Assembly (NCBI RefSeq): GCF_000265365.1
Contig: NC_018011.1
Location: forward strand, 3,117,501-3,181,500
Length of the DNA: 64,000 nucleotides
Source: Alistipes finegoldii DSM 17242
GTDB taxonomy: Bacteria; Bacteroidota; Bacteroidia; Bacteroidales; Rikenellaceae
Reading direction: 5' to 3'
Part shown: positions 43,367 through 53,120 of the stretch, in pieces
Layout: every line of letters begins with the position of its first letter
How positions within the stretch are numbered: position 1 is the stretch's first letter
The notes under the pieces: model-generated
Databases searched by the model: none
What the model was told of the DNA's origin: nothing
What the model saw: the letters and a program-made list of their open reading frames with translations, nothing else
Made by a program: the position numbers and the translations under genes

Positions 43367-45187
43367 ATGAAGCTGCGCCTATTTTCCGCACTCCTGCTCG
43401 CAGGATTGCTCACGGCGGCCGCGGCCTTTGCCCGGCAGCCCGTCGATGAACTGTACGACAAGGCCGAATACCGTATCGCGATGCGCGACAGCGTGAAACT
43501 CTATACCGCGGTCTATACGCCCAAAACGGATGCCAAAGCCCCCATCCTTATTTTCCGCACCCCCTACGGCTGCGCTCCCTACGGTCCCGGCGAGTTTCCC
43601 CGCGGCTTCGGAAGCGGCTATATGCGCAGTTATATCGACCGCGGCTATATCGTCGTCATGCAGGATGTGCGGGGCCGCTTTATGAGCGAGGGCGAGTTCG
43701 TCCATGTCCGCCCTGCGGGATACGGCGAAACGGACGAGACGACGGACAGCTACGATACGGTCGAGTGGCTCGTGAAACATGTGCCGCACAACAACGGCAG
43801 GGTAGGTTTCGCCGGCAGTTCCTATCCGGGCTTCTACGCCATGATGGGCGGTCTCTGCACCCATCCTGCGGTGAAGGCCGTTTCGCCGCAGGCTCCTGTC
43901 ACCGATTGGTTCATGGGCGACGACGTCCGCCACAACGGCGTGCTGATGCTCACCGACTCCTACCGTTTCCTGAGCGGCATGAACACCCCTCCGGGCCATA
44001 CTCCGACCGAAAAGATGCCCCCGATGTCGAAGCGGACCCGCCCCGACGAGTGGTCGTTCTTCCGGGAACATGCGACGCTGGCCGAACTTACGGAACTTCA
44101 GCGTCCCAATCCTTTCTGGGAAGAGCTTGCCGAACACCCCTCCTACGACGCATGGTGGCAGGCGCGCGACCTGCGCAGGGCCTGCTACAACGTACAGCCG
44201 GCCGTGCTGGTCGTCGGAGGGACGTTCGACGCCGAGGATTGTTTCGGGGCGTGGAACCTCTACCGGGCCATGGTCCGGCAAAGTCCCGCAACGCCGTGCC
44301 ATCTGGTCGTGGGACCTTGGGCGCACGGAGCATGGCGCAACGGCAGCGGAAAACTCGGAGCGTTCGATTTCGGGCGCGAAGCGGCGTGGGAATACTATAT
44401 GGAGCATTTCGAACTCCCTTTCTTCGACCATTACCTCAAGGGCGAGGGCGCCGCGGACCCGCTTCCCGCCGCCGCGGTTTTCTCGTCGGGCGACAACCGC
44501 TGGCATGCTTTCGACCGCTGGACGCCGCGCGAAGCGCGTAAGCTCACCTTCTACCTCTCCGACGGCGGACGTCTCGAAACCCGCCGCCCGACGGCCAAAA
44601 GCTCCGCCTCCGCCTATACGTCCGATCCGGCCGATCCCGTGCCCTATATCGAATCCTTCGGCGAACGCCGCCCCAAAGAGTATATGCTCACCGACCAGCG
44701 CTTCGTGTCGGACCGTTCCGACGTGCTGACCTTCGTCACCGAGCCGCTCGACGGGGATATGACCCTCGCGGGACCCGTCGATGTCGAGCTGGAGGTGATC
44801 CTTTCGACCACCGACGCCGATTTTGTCGTCAGGCTGATTGACGTTTTCCCCGACGACGATCCGCAGTCCGGCTGCCGGATGCTCGTGCGCGGCGACGTGA
44901 TGCGGGGGCGTTTCCGCGACGGGTTCTCGCGTCCCAAAGCCTTTACGCCGGGCGTTCCGGCCCGCGTGCCGTTCCGCATGACCGACATCGCGCATACGTT
45001 CCGCGCCGGACACCGGGTGATGATTCAGGTGCAGAGCACATGGTTCCCGCTCGCGGAGCGCAGCCCCCAGCAGTTCGTCGATGTCTGGACGTGCGGCGCT
45101 TCGGATTTCGTGCCCTGCAAAGTCTCGGTGCTGCACCAGCGGAGCAACGCTTCGTCCGTTACCGTGTGGCGGCTTGAAGAAAGCTGA
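43367..45187 (+). CDS. Exported CocE/NonD-family alpha/beta hydrolase (X-Pro dipeptidyl-peptidase-like)
   Basis: About 606 residues with a signal peptide (KLRLFSALLLAGLLTAAAAF). The hydrolase domain has the nucleophile elbow GFAGSSYPGFYAMM, the Asp in GGTFDAEDCFG and the His in VVGPWAHGAW, followed by a jelly-roll domain (FVTEPLDGDMTLAGPVDVEL) as in CocE and PepX. Such enzymes hydrolyse esters, glutaryl-7-ACA or X-Pro peptides. An upstream ATG at 43319 precedes the promoter and is not used. A terminator follows at 45254-45286. Confidence 0.9.
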   Translation: MKLRLFSALLLAGLLTAAAAFARQPVDELYDKAEYRIAMRDSVKLYTAVYTPKTDAKAPILIFRTPYGCAPYGPGEFPRGFGSGYMRSYIDRGYIVVMQDVRGRFMSEGEFVHVRPAGYGETDETTDSYDTVEWLVKHVPHNNGRVGFAGSSYPGFYAMMGGLCTHPAVKAVSPQAPVTDWFMGDDVRHNGVLMLTDSYRFLSGMNTPPGHTPTEKMPPMSKRTRPDEWSFFREHATLAELTELQRPNPFWEELAEHPSYDAWWQARDLRRACYNVQPAVLVVGGTFDAEDCFGAWNLYRAMVRQSPATPCHLVVGPWAHGAWRNGSGKLGAFDFGREAAWEYYMEHFELPFFDHYLKGEGAADPLPAAAVFSSGDNRWHAFDRWTPREARKLTFYLSDGGRLETRRPTAKSSASAYTSDPADPVPYIESFGERRPKEYMLTDQRFVSDRSDVLTFVTEPLDGDMTLAGPVDVELEVILSTTDADFVVRLIDVFPDDDPQSGCRMLVRGDVMRGRFRDGFSRPKAFTPGVPARVPFRMTDIAHTFRAGHRVMIQVQSTWFPLAERSPQQFVDVWTCGASDFVPCKVSVLHQRSNASSVTVWRLEES

Positions 45188-45253
45188 TCCGGTTCGCCGC
45201 TCTGTTCCGGCTTACGCCGCGCCGCGTCGGTATGCGCGGATCGCATGAAATTT

Positions 45254-45286
45254 GCGGGATGTCTTACAGGATGTCCCGCTTTTTTC
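45254..45286 (+). terminator. Terminator of the CocE-type gene
   Basis: GCGGGA / TCCCGC stem followed by seven T; it is inside the upstream region of the nitrilase gene. Confidence 0.7.
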
Positions 45287-45318
45287 TTGCAAAAAGTGCA
45301 AACTGTAAGAAAATTTCA

Positions 45319-45326
45319 TATATTTG
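45319..45326 (+). promoter_or_regulatory. -7 box of the nitrilase gene
   Basis: TATATTTG, 20 bp before the ATG at 45347; no clear -33 element. Confidence 0.5.
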
Positions 45327-45346
45327 TTACAAAAGAGAAGTTTCCT

Positions 45347-46111
45347 ATGAAAATACGCGTAGCTATCTGTCAGGTCGATATGGAGTGGGAAAACACCGCC
45401 CGGAACCTGAAACGTCTGGAGCCGATCGTGGCCGCGGCCGATGCCAATGTCGTCGTGCTGCCCGAAATGTTCGCCACGGGATTCAAACTGCGTCCGTCCT
45501 GCGTCGCCGAACCGGCCGACGGGCTGGTCGTCACGACCATGCGCCGCTGGGCAGCGCAGTACGGCAGGGCCGTCGTGGGCAGTGTCGTCGTCGCCGAGCA
45601 GGAGCGGTTCCGCAACCGGATGTTCTTCGTCAAACCTTCGGGCGAGACGGCGTGGTACGACAAACGCCATCTGTTCCGCCCCGGCGGCGAAGCGCGCGAC
45701 TATACGCCCGGCGACCGACGCGTGATCGTCGAATACATGGGCTTCCGCTTCCTGCTGCTGGTCTGCTACGACCTGCGCTTTCCGGTGTGGAGCCGCAACC
45801 GGGGCGATTACGACGCTATTCTGTGCAGTGCCTCGTGGGCCGACGACCGGCGCGAGGTGTGGCGCACGCTGCTCCGCGCCCGTGCCATCGAGAACCAGTG
45901 CTATCTGGCGGGCGTGAACCGTGTAGGTACGGATCCCGACGCAAGCTATGCGGGCGATTCGGCGCTGATCGACTTCGCCGGCCGTACGCTGGCCGACGCC
46001 GGCGACCGCGAACGGACGCTGACCGCCGAATTCGACTCCGAAGCTCAGGCGGCCTTCAAGGAGAAATTCCCCGCATGGATGGATGCCGACGACTTCGAAC
46101 TGAAGTGCTGA
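45347..46111 (+). CDS. Nitrilase-superfamily amidohydrolase (omega-amidase/YafV-like)
   Basis: The 254-residue protein has the nitrilase triad: Glu in VVLPEMFATGF, Lys in WYDKRHLF and Cys in LLVCYDLRFPVWSRN. It matches the YafV/Nit2 omega-amidase group, which turns alpha-ketoglutaramate or alpha-ketosuccinamate into ketoacid and ammonia. An upstream in-frame ATG at 45245 lies before the -7 box, so MKIRVAICQVDMEW is the start. Confidence 0.92.
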   Translation: MKIRVAICQVDMEWENTARNLKRLEPIVAAADANVVVLPEMFATGFKLRPSCVAEPADGLVVTTMRRWAAQYGRAVVGSVVVAEQERFRNRMFFVKPSGETAWYDKRHLFRPGGEARDYTPGDRRVIVEYMGFRFLLLVCYDLRFPVWSRNRGDYDAILCSASWADDRREVWRTLLRARAIENQCYLAGVNRVGTDPDASYAGDSALIDFAGRTLADAGDRERTLTAEFDSEAQAAFKEKFPAWMDADDFELKC

Positions 46112-46166
46112 GGCTCTGACGGCTTTCCGGTCCCAGCTCCGTCCTGCCTGTCCGCGGCTCCGCTGT

Positions 46167-46316
46167 CTTTCGGAACCCCGGCTTGGATTCTCGCAGTTCC
46201 TCGGCGTCCGGGCCTGCTTTTTCTCGGAGTGCCGGGCCTGTTCTTCCTCGGCATCCGGACCTGCTGTCTCTTCGGAATTCCGCCTTGCTTTTCTTCGTAT
46301 TCCGGCTCTGTCTTTC
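46167..46316. repeat. Degenerate 23-25 bp tandem repeat, about six units
   Basis: Units beginning near 46167, 46197, 46221, 46244, 46269 and 46293 share the pattern TTC-TCGG-(4 nt)-CCGG-(0-2 nt)-CCTG-CTT. They fill the space between the nitrilase gene and the uvrA promoter. In all three minus frames they translate to a basic repeat and there is no start signal, so I treat them as non-coding. Confidence 0.65.
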
Positions 46317-46363
46317 CGGCAGTTGCGCCGCATCTTGTCCCGGCCGAATTTTCTTCCGTTCGT

Positions 46364-46394
46364 TTTGTTTTGCGCCGCATATGTCGTATCTTTG
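46364..46394 (+). promoter_or_regulatory. Promoter of uvrA
   Basis: TTTG (46364-46367), 19 bp, TATCTTTG (46387-46394), an exact consensus match. Confidence 0.75.
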
Positions 46395-46460
46395 TACGAT
46401 ATTCCCGCCGGAAAAATCCGCTCCGCTCAATAAACGGAGCTTCCGGTGCGTTTAATTACG

Positions 46461-49283
46461 ATGATGAAAGAAGATACGATCAAAATACTGGGCGCACGGG
46501 TCCACAACCTCAAGAATGTCGATCTGGAGATTCCGCGCCGCAAACTGGTTGTCATAACGGGTCTTTCGGGTTCGGGCAAATCGTCGCTCGCGTTCGACAC
46601 GATCTACGCCGAGGGGCAGCGTCGCTACATGGAGACGCTCTCGATCTATGCGCGTCAGTTCGTGGGGACGATGGAGCGTCCCGACGTGGACAAGATCACG
46701 GGTCTCAGCCCCGTGGTGGCCATCGAACAGAAGACGACCAACAAGAATCCCCGTTCGACCGTCGGCACGGTTACCGAGATCAACGACTTCCTGCGTCTGC
46801 TCTATGCGCGCGCGTCGCGCGCCTATTCGCCCGTCACGGGCGAGGAGATGGTGCATTACACCGACGAGCAGATCGCCGAGCTGATCATGACGGGCTTTGC
46901 CGGACGTAAAATCGCCCTGATGGCTCCCATCGTGAAGGGCCGCAAGGGCCACTACCGCGAACTGTTCGAGTCGCTGGCTAAGAAAGGATATATCTATGCG
47001 CGCATCGACGGCGAGATCCGCGAGATTTCGGCCGGCATGCGTCTCGACCGCTATAAAATCCATACGATCGATCTGGTCGTGGACCGGCTCGTCGTGGCCG
47101 AGGACGCCCGCGACCGCGTGATGACTTCGCTCAGGGAGTCTATGCGGCAGGGCAAGGGCACGATGGCCGTTTACGATTACGGCACCGAGCAGCAGCGCTT
47201 CTATTCGCGCCATCTGATGTGCCCCTCGACGGGCGTGGCTTTCGAGGACCCCGCGCCGCATACTTTTTCGTTCAACTCGCCGCAGGGCGCCTGTCCCCAT
47301 TGCAACGGTCTGGGCGAGGAGGCGGTGTTCGACGTCGGGAAGATCATTCCCGACATGAAGCTTTCGCTGCGCGAAGGGGCCGTCGAACCGCTGGGCAAGT
47401 TCCGCAACAACATGCTTTTCGCCATCCTCGAAATGCTGGGCCGCCGTTATGACTTCACGCTCGACGACCCCGTCGGCACGCTGCCCGAAGCAGGTCTGAA
47501 CGCTGTTCTCTACGGCGATTCCGAGCCGCTGCCGATCAACCTCTCGGAGTTCAGTTCGTCGGGCGGCAACCACCTCGTTTCGTGGGAGGGCGTCGCCGAA
47601 TACATCGGCCGCACCGAGGACGACGACTCCAAACACGGCCAGAAGTGGCGCGAGCAGTTCCTCGTCTACCGCAAATGCTCGGTCTGCGGCGGCACGCGCC
47701 TGAAAAAGGAGGCCCTGCAGTTCCGTATCGGCGGCCTGAGCATCGCCGACGTTTCGGCCATGTCGATTTCCGAATTTTCGGAGTGGGCCGCCCGTATCGA
47801 GGAGCATATGACCGACAAGGAGTGGAAGATCGCGCAGGAGGTCGTCAAGGAGATCCGCGAACGCCTGCGCTTCCTGATGGACGTGGGGCTGGGCTACCTG
47901 TCGCTCTCGCGGTCGTCGCGCTCGCTGTCGGGCGGCGAGAGCCAGCGCATCCGGCTGGCTACGCAGATCGGCTCCAAACTGGTCAATGTGCTCTATATTC
48001 TCGACGAACCGTCGATCGGCCTGCATCAGCGCGACAACCGCAAACTGATCCGCAGTCTCGAAGAGTTGCGCGACGCGGGCAACTCGGTGATCGTCGTCGA
48101 ACACGACGAAGACATGATGCGCGCCGCCGATTTCATCGTCGATGTCGGTCCCCGCGCGGGCCGCAAGGGCGGCAATATCATTGCGGCCGGAACGTTCGAT
48201 GACATTCTCAAATCCGACTCCATCACGGCCGATTACCTGACGGGCCGCCGCCGCATCGAAATTCCCGAAACGCTCCGCAAGGGGACGGGCCAGAGCATCG
48301 TGATCCGCGGAGCCAAGGGCAACAACCTCAAAAACGTGACCGCCGAATTCCCGCTGGGCAAGTTCGTCTGCGTCACGGGCGTCAGCGGTTCGGGCAAATC
48401 GACGCTCGTCAACGAGACCCTGCGGCCGATCCTCTCGAAGGAGCTTTACCGCTCTTTCGCCCAGCCGCTGGAGTATGACAGCGTCGAGGGCCTCGAACAT
48501 GTCGACAAACTGGTCGTCGTCGATCAGTCGCCCATCGGCCGTACGCCGCGCAGCAATCCGGCGACCTATTCCAATGTCTTTTCCGACATCCGCAAACTCT
48601 TTGAAATGACGCCCGACGCCCAGATCCGGGGCTTCAAGGCGGGCCGCTTCTCGTTCAACGTCAAGGGCGGCCGTTGCGAGGAGTGCCGCGGTGCGGGCGT
48701 GCAGACCATCGAAATGAACTTCCTGCCCGACGTTTACGTGCGCTGCAAGGCGTGCGGCGGACACCGTTACAACCGCGAGACGCTCGAAGTCAAATACAAG
48801 GGCAAGAATATCGACGACGTGCTGAACATGACGGTCAATATGGCCGTGGAGTTTTTCGAAAACATTCCCAACATCTACCAGAAGCTCCGCGCCATTCAGG
48901 AAGTGGGACTGGGCTACCTGACCCTCGGCCAGCCCTGCACCACGCTGTCGGGCGGCGAGAGCCAGCGCATCAAGTTGGCGAGCGAACTTTCGAAGCGCGA
49001 CACGGGCCGCACGCTCTATATCCTCGACGAGCCTACGACGGGACTCCATTTCGAAGATATCCGCCTGCTGCTGGAGGTGCTGAACAAACTCGTGGAGCGC
49101 GGCAACACCGTCATCGTCATCGAGCACAACCTCGACGTCATCAAGGTCGCCGACCATATCATCGACATCGGACCCGAAGGCGGAGCCGCGGGCGGCGAGA
49201 TCGTCGCCGCCGGTACGCCGCATGAGATAGCCCGCTGCAAACGCAGCTACACGGGCGAATTCCTGAAAAAACTGGGACTTTAG
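46461..49283 (+). CDS. uvrA: Excinuclease ABC subunit UvrA
   Basis: The 940-residue protein has two ABC ATPase halves: Walker [10 protein letters not shown] near residue 37 and GVSGSGKST in the second half, signatures [14 protein letters not shown] and [14 protein letters not shown], and Walker [14 protein letters not shown] and [12 protein letters not shown]. Zinc-module cysteines occur at [17 protein letters not shown] and [11 protein letters not shown] with [10 protein letters not shown]. UvrA dimers find bulky DNA lesions and load UvrB. ATG 46461 and 46464 are both possible, and a GTG at 46446 opens the frame. Confidence 0.97.
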   Translation: MMKEDTIKILGARVHNLKNVDLEIPRRKLVVITGLSGSGKSSLAFDTIYAEGQRRYMETLSIYARQFVGTMERPDVDKITGLSPVVAIEQKTTNKNPRSTVGTVTEINDFLRLLYARASRAYSPVTGEEMVHYTDEQIAELIMTGFAGRKIALMAPIVKGRKGHYRELFESLAKKGYIYARIDGEIREISAGMRLDRYKIHTIDLVVDRLVVAEDARDRVMTSLRESMRQGKGTMAVYDYGTEQQRFYSRHLMCPSTGVAFEDPAPHTFSFNSPQGACPHCNGLGEEAVFDVGKIIPDMKLSLREGAVEPLGKFRNNMLFAILEMLGRRYDFTLDDPVGTLPEAGLNAVLYGDSEPLPINLSEFSSSGGNHLVSWEGVAEYIGRTEDDDSKHGQKWREQFLVYRKCSVCGGTRLKKEALQFRIGGLSIADVSAMSISEFSEWAARIEEHMTDKEWKIAQEVVKEIRERLRFLMDVGLGYLSLSRSSRSLSGGESQRIRLATQIGSKLVNVLYILDEPSIGLHQRDNRKLIRSLEELRDAGNSVIVVEHDEDMMRAADFIVDVGPRAGRKGGNIIAAGTFDDILKSDSITADYLTGRRRIEIPETLRKGTGQSIVIRGAKGNNLKNVTAEFPLGKFVCVTGVSGSGKSTLVNETLRPILSKELYRSFAQPLEYDSVEGLEHVDKLVVVDQSPIGRTPRSNPATYSNVFSDIRKLFEMTPDAQIRGFKAGRFSFNVKGGRCEECRGAGVQTIEMNFLPDVYVRCKACGGHRYNRETLEVKYKGKNIDDVLNMTVNMAVEFFENIPNIYQKLRAIQEVGLGYLTLGQPCTTLSGGESQRIKLASELSKRDTGRTLYILDEPTTGLHFEDIRLLLEVLNKLVERGNTVIVIEHNLDVIKVADHIIDIGPEGGAAGGEIVAAGTPHEIARCKRSYTGEFLKKLGL

Positions 49284-49347
49284 TCACTACGCTAAGCAGT
49301 TAGGCACCGATTTTGCACTTCATAGCCGTACAAATCTTTTATGTGCT

Positions 49348-49890
49348 ATGAAAAAAACAGTTATTATCGTCGTGGGCCTGCTGCTCTGCGTAGTCGGCGC
49401 TACCGTGATCGGACAGAAAAAGAATCTGTCGCCCAAAGAAGAGCGCCGCGAGGTGCGTGAGAAAAGACGTGCGGACCGTATCGCCAGTTTTGAGAAAACG
49501 ATGGATTCGGTCATCCTTTCGCGCAATTTCCAGTTCAACCCCCAGACCATGCAGCGCCAGCCGGCCGGCCCCATGCGTCAGATCATGAATCCGGCCTTCA
49601 ACGTCGGAGTATGGGACGGTACGGTGGACATCTGCCTGCCTTACATCAAAGGCTACGTGCCGCCTTACTACGTCATGATACTCAACTATACGGTTCCCAA
49701 CGTGCAGGGATATACGACCGAGCAGACCCACGAAGGCTGGATGGTGACCTTCTCGACTTCGCTCTTCTCGGCTTCGACCTATACCTTCACCTTCGAGATC
49801 TTCACCCGTACGGGCGGCGCCAACCTGACGATCACCAATCCGTGGTACAACCCCGTGGAGTACTCCGGAAGCATTTCTCAGCTCTATTAG
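49348..49890 (+). CDS. DUF4251 exported protein (copy 1)
   Basis: The 180-residue protein has a signal peptide or single anchor (KKTVIIVVGLLLCVVGATVIG), a charged linker (KEERREVREKRRADRIAS), then the DUF4251 pattern: DSVILSRNFQFNPQTM, VWDGTVDICLPYIKGYV and STYTFTFEIFTRTGGANLTI. DUF4251 proteins are small exported proteins of Bacteroidales with no known function. It has a second copy directly downstream. Confidence 0.82.
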   Translation: MKKTVIIVVGLLLCVVGATVIGQKKNLSPKEERREVREKRRADRIASFEKTMDSVILSRNFQFNPQTMQRQPAGPMRQIMNPAFNVGVWDGTVDICLPYIKGYVPPYYVMILNYTVPNVQGYTTEQTHEGWMVTFSTSLFSASTYTFTFEIFTRTGGANLTITNPWYNPVEYSGSISQLY

Positions 49891-50062
49891 TATGAAATCC
49901 GGGTTGCAAAGCCGGACGGGGTTCCGCACCCCGTCGCCGGAGGGCAGGGCAGTGCGCCGCGCCGCCGTGCCGGCAAGTCCGGAACGTTTCCGGCGGCATC
50001 CTGCGGAAGACCGCACGCCGGACGCTGTGCCGGAACCGCAGGAATGCAGTCCGCAGTCAGAA

Positions 50063-50087
50063 CCCCCCGCTTCGGCGGGGGCTTTTG
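50063..50087 (+). other. TTCG-tetraloop hairpin between the two DUF4251 genes
   Basis: CCCCCGC-TTCG-GCGGGGG (50064-50081) is followed by CTTTTG. It has the same core as the hairpin after the bacterioferritin gene and lies in the region where the second gene's frame is doubtful. Confidence 0.6.
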
Positions 50088-50098
50088 TCCTGCGGCGG

Positions 50099-50827
50099 TT
50101 GAAAACAGGCCGGGCGCTCCTCTGCGCGGCGGCTCTTTTCTGGCTGATGCCGGTCGCCGCCCAGTCTCCGCAAGCGGCTGCACCGTCTCCGCAAGCGGCC
50201 ACCCAATCTCCGCAAGCTTCATCCTCTCCGCAGGTTCCGTCCTCCCCGCAGTTTTCGCTGGGCACTTCGGCCGTGGACAGCGTGCCGCAGACGACCGTGG
50301 TTCCCGTCCAGCAGCAGCCCGTGCAGCTCGTCGAGCACACGACGGTCTATGAAGACCCAGCCCGCGGCATGACCCGCCCCGAACGCCGGGCCTACCGGGC
50401 CAGACTCTATGCGCAGAAGATCGACTCGCTGGTGCAGTCGCGCGACTACATGTTCTTTCCGAACAGCATGCAGGAGATTCCCGGCGGCCTTATCCGCAGC
50501 ATCTATGCCGACTACTTCTTTTTCGGCATGTTCGTCGATCACGTCGAAATCCACCTGCCTACCGAACGGGGCGTTACGCAATACGTCGAAATGCTCAATT
50601 TCGACTCGATGTCGATCCGCAGTTATCAGGCCGCGCGCTTGCAGTGGGGGTGGTGCATCTCGTTCGATGTCGCCGACGGCAATAGGGTCTATCACGCCGA
50701 ATTTGCCGTTTCGACGGCTACCGGCGAGACGGTGCTGACGCTGCTGACGCCCGACGTTACGATGCGTTACGTCGGCTGGCTGTGGAACAAGCGGATGGGC
50801 GATCCGAAGTTCCGGCGGATAGACTGA
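50099..50827 (+). CDS. DUF4251 exported protein (copy 2), start uncertain
   Basis: The DUF4251 region (DSLVQSRDYMFFPNSMQEIPGGL, VDHVEIHLPTERGVTQYV and GETVLTLLTPD) is a clear paralogue of the upstream gene. It follows a signal peptide (RALLCAAALFWLMPVAAQS) and a Ser/Pro/Gln repeat linker (SPQAAAPSPQAATQ and so on). A frame opens earlier, at an ATG at 49892, but the extra 69 residues are odd in composition and span a hairpin, so I place the start at the TTG at 50099 that begins the signal peptide. Either start is possible. The terminator lies at 50853-50886. Confidence 0.75.
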   Translation: MKTGRALLCAAALFWLMPVAAQSPQAAAPSPQAATQSPQASSSPQVPSSPQFSLGTSAVDSVPQTTVVPVQQQPVQLVEHTTVYEDPARGMTRPERRAYRARLYAQKIDSLVQSRDYMFFPNSMQEIPGGLIRSIYADYFFFGMFVDHVEIHLPTERGVTQYVEMLNFDSMSIRSYQAARLQWGWCISFDVADGNRVYHAEFAVSTATGETVLTLLTPDVTMRYVGWLWNKRMGDPKFRRID

Positions 50828-50852
50828 CGCCGGCGGAAAATCCCGGAACAGG

Positions 50853-50886
50853 CGGAGCGGCCCCGAAAAGCCGCTCCGTTTTTTTA
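50853..50886 (+). terminator. Terminator of the DUF4251 genes
   Basis: CGGAGCGG / CCGCTCCG with a 10-nt loop and a run of seven or more T. Confidence 0.88.
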
Positions 50887-50905
50887 TTCGCCAAGCCGTT
50901 TTGGC

Positions 50906-51388
50906 TCAGCTTTTGTAGATCAATGCCACGGCCGAGACGGAAACTCCCTCCTCGCGCCCTTCGAAACCGAGATGCTCTGTGGTCGTAGCTTTGACCGACA
51001 CCCGGTCATCGCCTACGCCCATTGCACCGGCCATTGCGGCGCGCATCGCGTCGATATGGGGCCGGAGCTTGGGCCGCTGCATCCGGATCGTACAATCGAC
51101 ATTCCCGATTTCGTATCCCCGTTCGCGCAGCAGCGCCGCAACCCTGCGGAGCAGAATTTTCGAATCTATTCCCGCGAAGTCGTCCGACGTGTCGGGGAAG
51201 TGCAGCCCGATGTCGCCCAGCGCCGCGGCGCCCAGCAGCGCGTCGCATACGGCGTGTATCGCCACGTCGCCGTCCGAATGCGCGACGCATCCTTTCGTGT
51301 GGGGAATCTCGATTCCGCCCAGTACCAGCCGCAGGCCGTCCGCCAGCGCATGCACGTCGTATCCGTGTCCTATCCTGAAATCGGTCAT
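50906..51388 (-). CDS. ispF: 2-C-methyl-D-erythritol 2,4-cyclodiphosphate synthase
   Basis: The 160-residue protein begins MTDFRIGHGYDVHAL with the zinc ligands Asp11 and His13. Further landmarks are CVAHSDGDVAIHAVCDALLGA with a third ligand, GLHFPDTSDDFAGIDS, and the C-terminal SVKATTTEHLGFEGREEG substrate loop. It makes MEcPP in the methylerythritol pathway to isoprenoids. A longer in-frame ATG at 51469 gives an unlikely 27-residue extension, so 51388 is used. Confidence 0.96.
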   Translation of the reverse strand: MTDFRIGHGYDVHALADGLRLVLGGIEIPHTKGCVAHSDGDVAIHAVCDALLGAAALGDIGLHFPDTSDDFAGIDSKILLRRVAALLRERGYEIGNVDCTIRMQRPKLRPHIDAMRAAMAGAMGVGDDRVSVKATTTEHLGFEGREEGVSVSAVALIYKS

Positions 51389-51609
51389 ATGGTCTCCGTT
51401 TTTTTGCGTAAAGATAATCGAACCGGCATGTAAAAGCAAATTTATTTGCCCGCCGCGTTTCCGCTGCAAAAAACAGGACCTGAGATACCGAAAATTGCGC
51501 TGTTTTTAATATCTTTGTAAAAAATACCCTCGCTCTGCGGAGCCGGATTCGCAGAACGTTCCGGAAATCCGGCGGGGGATGAAGAACGGACTTTAATTTA
51601 TCATAGGAT

Positions 51610-53061
51610 ATGTCAGCAATTACCAATCTGGAACCCCGCATCGTCTGGGAGCAGTTCGACGCCATCACACGGGTTCCGCGCCCCTCGAAGAAGGAGGGCA
51701 GGATCATCGAATTTCTGGTCGATTTCGCCCGGAAGCACAATCTCGAATACAAGAAGGACGCCATCGGCAACGTGGTGATGCGCAAGCCCGCCACGCCGGG
51801 CTTCGAGAACCGTCCGACGGTTATCCTCCAGTCGCATATGGACATGGTCTGCGAGAAGAACTCCGACGTGGAGTTCGATTTCGACCGGGACCCGATCCGC
51901 ACGCGCATCGACGGCGGGTGGGTCAGGGCCGAAGGCACGACGCTCGGCGCCGACTGCGGTATCGGCATGGCCGCCGCGCTGGCTGTCCTGATCGACCCCT
52001 CCGTGGAGCACGGCCCCGTCGAAGCGCTCTTTACGGTCGACGAGGAGACGGGCCTGACCGGAGCCTTCGAGCTGGGCGAAGATATGCTTACGGGCAAATA
52101 CCTCGTCAACCTCGATTCGGAGGACGAGGGCGAGATCTTCATCGGCTGCGCCGGCGGCATCGACACGGTCGCCACGTTCCGCTATACGATGGAGGAGGCT
52201 CCGAAAAACTACGCCTTCTTCCGGGTTGATGTCTCGGACCTGCAGGGCGGACATTCGGGCGACGACATCGACAAGGGCCGCGTCAATTCCAACAAGACCG
52301 TCGCACGTCTGTTGTGGGACGGCATGCAGAGCTACGAGCTGAAGCTGAGCTGGTTCGACGGCGGCAACCTGCGCAATGCGATTCCCCGCGAGGCCTATGC
52401 GATCTTCGGCGTTCCGGTCCGGTTCAAGGATGAGTTCATCAAACGCTACAAACTTTTCGCCGCCGATCTCGAAGCCGAGTTCCGTCTGCGCGAACCCAAC
52501 TTCAAGATCACGCTCAACGAAATGCCGCAGGTCGATCGGGTGCTCGACGCCCGGACGCAGTTCGGACTGGTCTATTCGCTGGTGGGCGTGCCCAACGGCG
52601 TGATCGCCATGTCGTTCGCCGTGCCGGGGCTGGTCGAGACCTCCACCAACCTCGCTTCGGTCAAATTCGTGGGGGACGACCGCATCGTCGTCACCTCGTC
52701 CCAGCGGTCGTCCGTCGAGAGCGCCAAGACCTATGTAATGCAGATGGTCGAATCGGTATTTGCGCTGGCCGGAGCCGATGTCGCTCACTCCGACGGCTAT
52801 CCGGGCTGGACGCCCGACCCGCAGTCGGCCCTGCTCGCAAAGACGGTCGATGCCTACAAACGGCTGTTCGGCGCCGATCCCAAGGTCCGTGCGATTCATG
52901 CCGGACTGGAGTGCGGCCTGTTCCTCGAAAAATATCCCGAACTGGAAATGGTCTCGTTCGGCCCGACCCTGCGCGGCGTGCACTCGCCCGACGAACGGCT
53001 CGAAATCGCCACGGTTCCCCAATTCTGGGACCTGCTGCTCGAAGTGCTTAAAACCGTCTGA
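51610..53061 (+). CDS. pepD: Aminoacyl-histidine dipeptidase (PepD, M20 family)
   Basis: The 483-residue enzyme has the M20 metal ligands in QSHMDMV, GADCGIG, DEETGL and SEDEGE, and the closing ligand His in GVHSPDERL. The lid domain carries DVSDLQGGHSGDDIDKGR. It is the cytoplasmic carnosinase-like enzyme that splits Xaa-His dipeptides using two metal ions. A TATCTTTG box lies at 51510-51517, and a strong terminator follows at 53083. Confidence 0.95.
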   Translation: MSAITNLEPRIVWEQFDAITRVPRPSKKEGRIIEFLVDFARKHNLEYKKDAIGNVVMRKPATPGFENRPTVILQSHMDMVCEKNSDVEFDFDRDPIRTRIDGGWVRAEGTTLGADCGIGMAAALAVLIDPSVEHGPVEALFTVDEETGLTGAFELGEDMLTGKYLVNLDSEDEGEIFIGCAGGIDTVATFRYTMEEAPKNYAFFRVDVSDLQGGHSGDDIDKGRVNSNKTVARLLWDGMQSYELKLSWFDGGNLRNAIPREAYAIFGVPVRFKDEFIKRYKLFAADLEAEFRLREPNFKITLNEMPQVDRVLDARTQFGLVYSLVGVPNGVIAMSFAVPGLVETSTNLASVKFVGDDRIVVTSSQRSSVESAKTYVMQMVESVFALAGADVAHSDGYPGWTPDPQSALLAKTVDAYKRLFGADPKVRAIHAGLECGLFLEKYPELEMVSFGPTLRGVHSPDERLEIATVPQFWDLLLEVLKTV

Positions 53062-53082
53062 TTCCGACGATTATGTTATTCG

Positions 53083-53117
53083 AACCGGGAGACCCTTTGA
53101 AAAGGTCTCCCGGTTTT
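53083..53117. terminator. Bidirectional terminator between pepD and the lipoprotein gene
   Basis: AACCGGGAGACC / GGTCTCCCGGTT, a perfect 12-bp stem with a T run, between converging genes. Confidence 0.9.
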
Positions 53118-53120
53118 GTG

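Noticed and set aside
41590..43461. 623-residue fusion of the methyltransferase with upstream sequence
   Set aside because: The first 369 codons run through the cvfB gene in another frame. The methyltransferase has its own ATG overlapping the cvfB stop.
46056..46430. Small basic protein in the repeat region before uvrA
   Set aside because: All three minus frames are open for a short distance because of the repeat's composition. None has a start signal or any sign of selection for coding.
46452..49223. 923-codon minus-strand open frame
   Set aside because: Antisense shadow of uvrA, which has all its ABC and zinc motifs.
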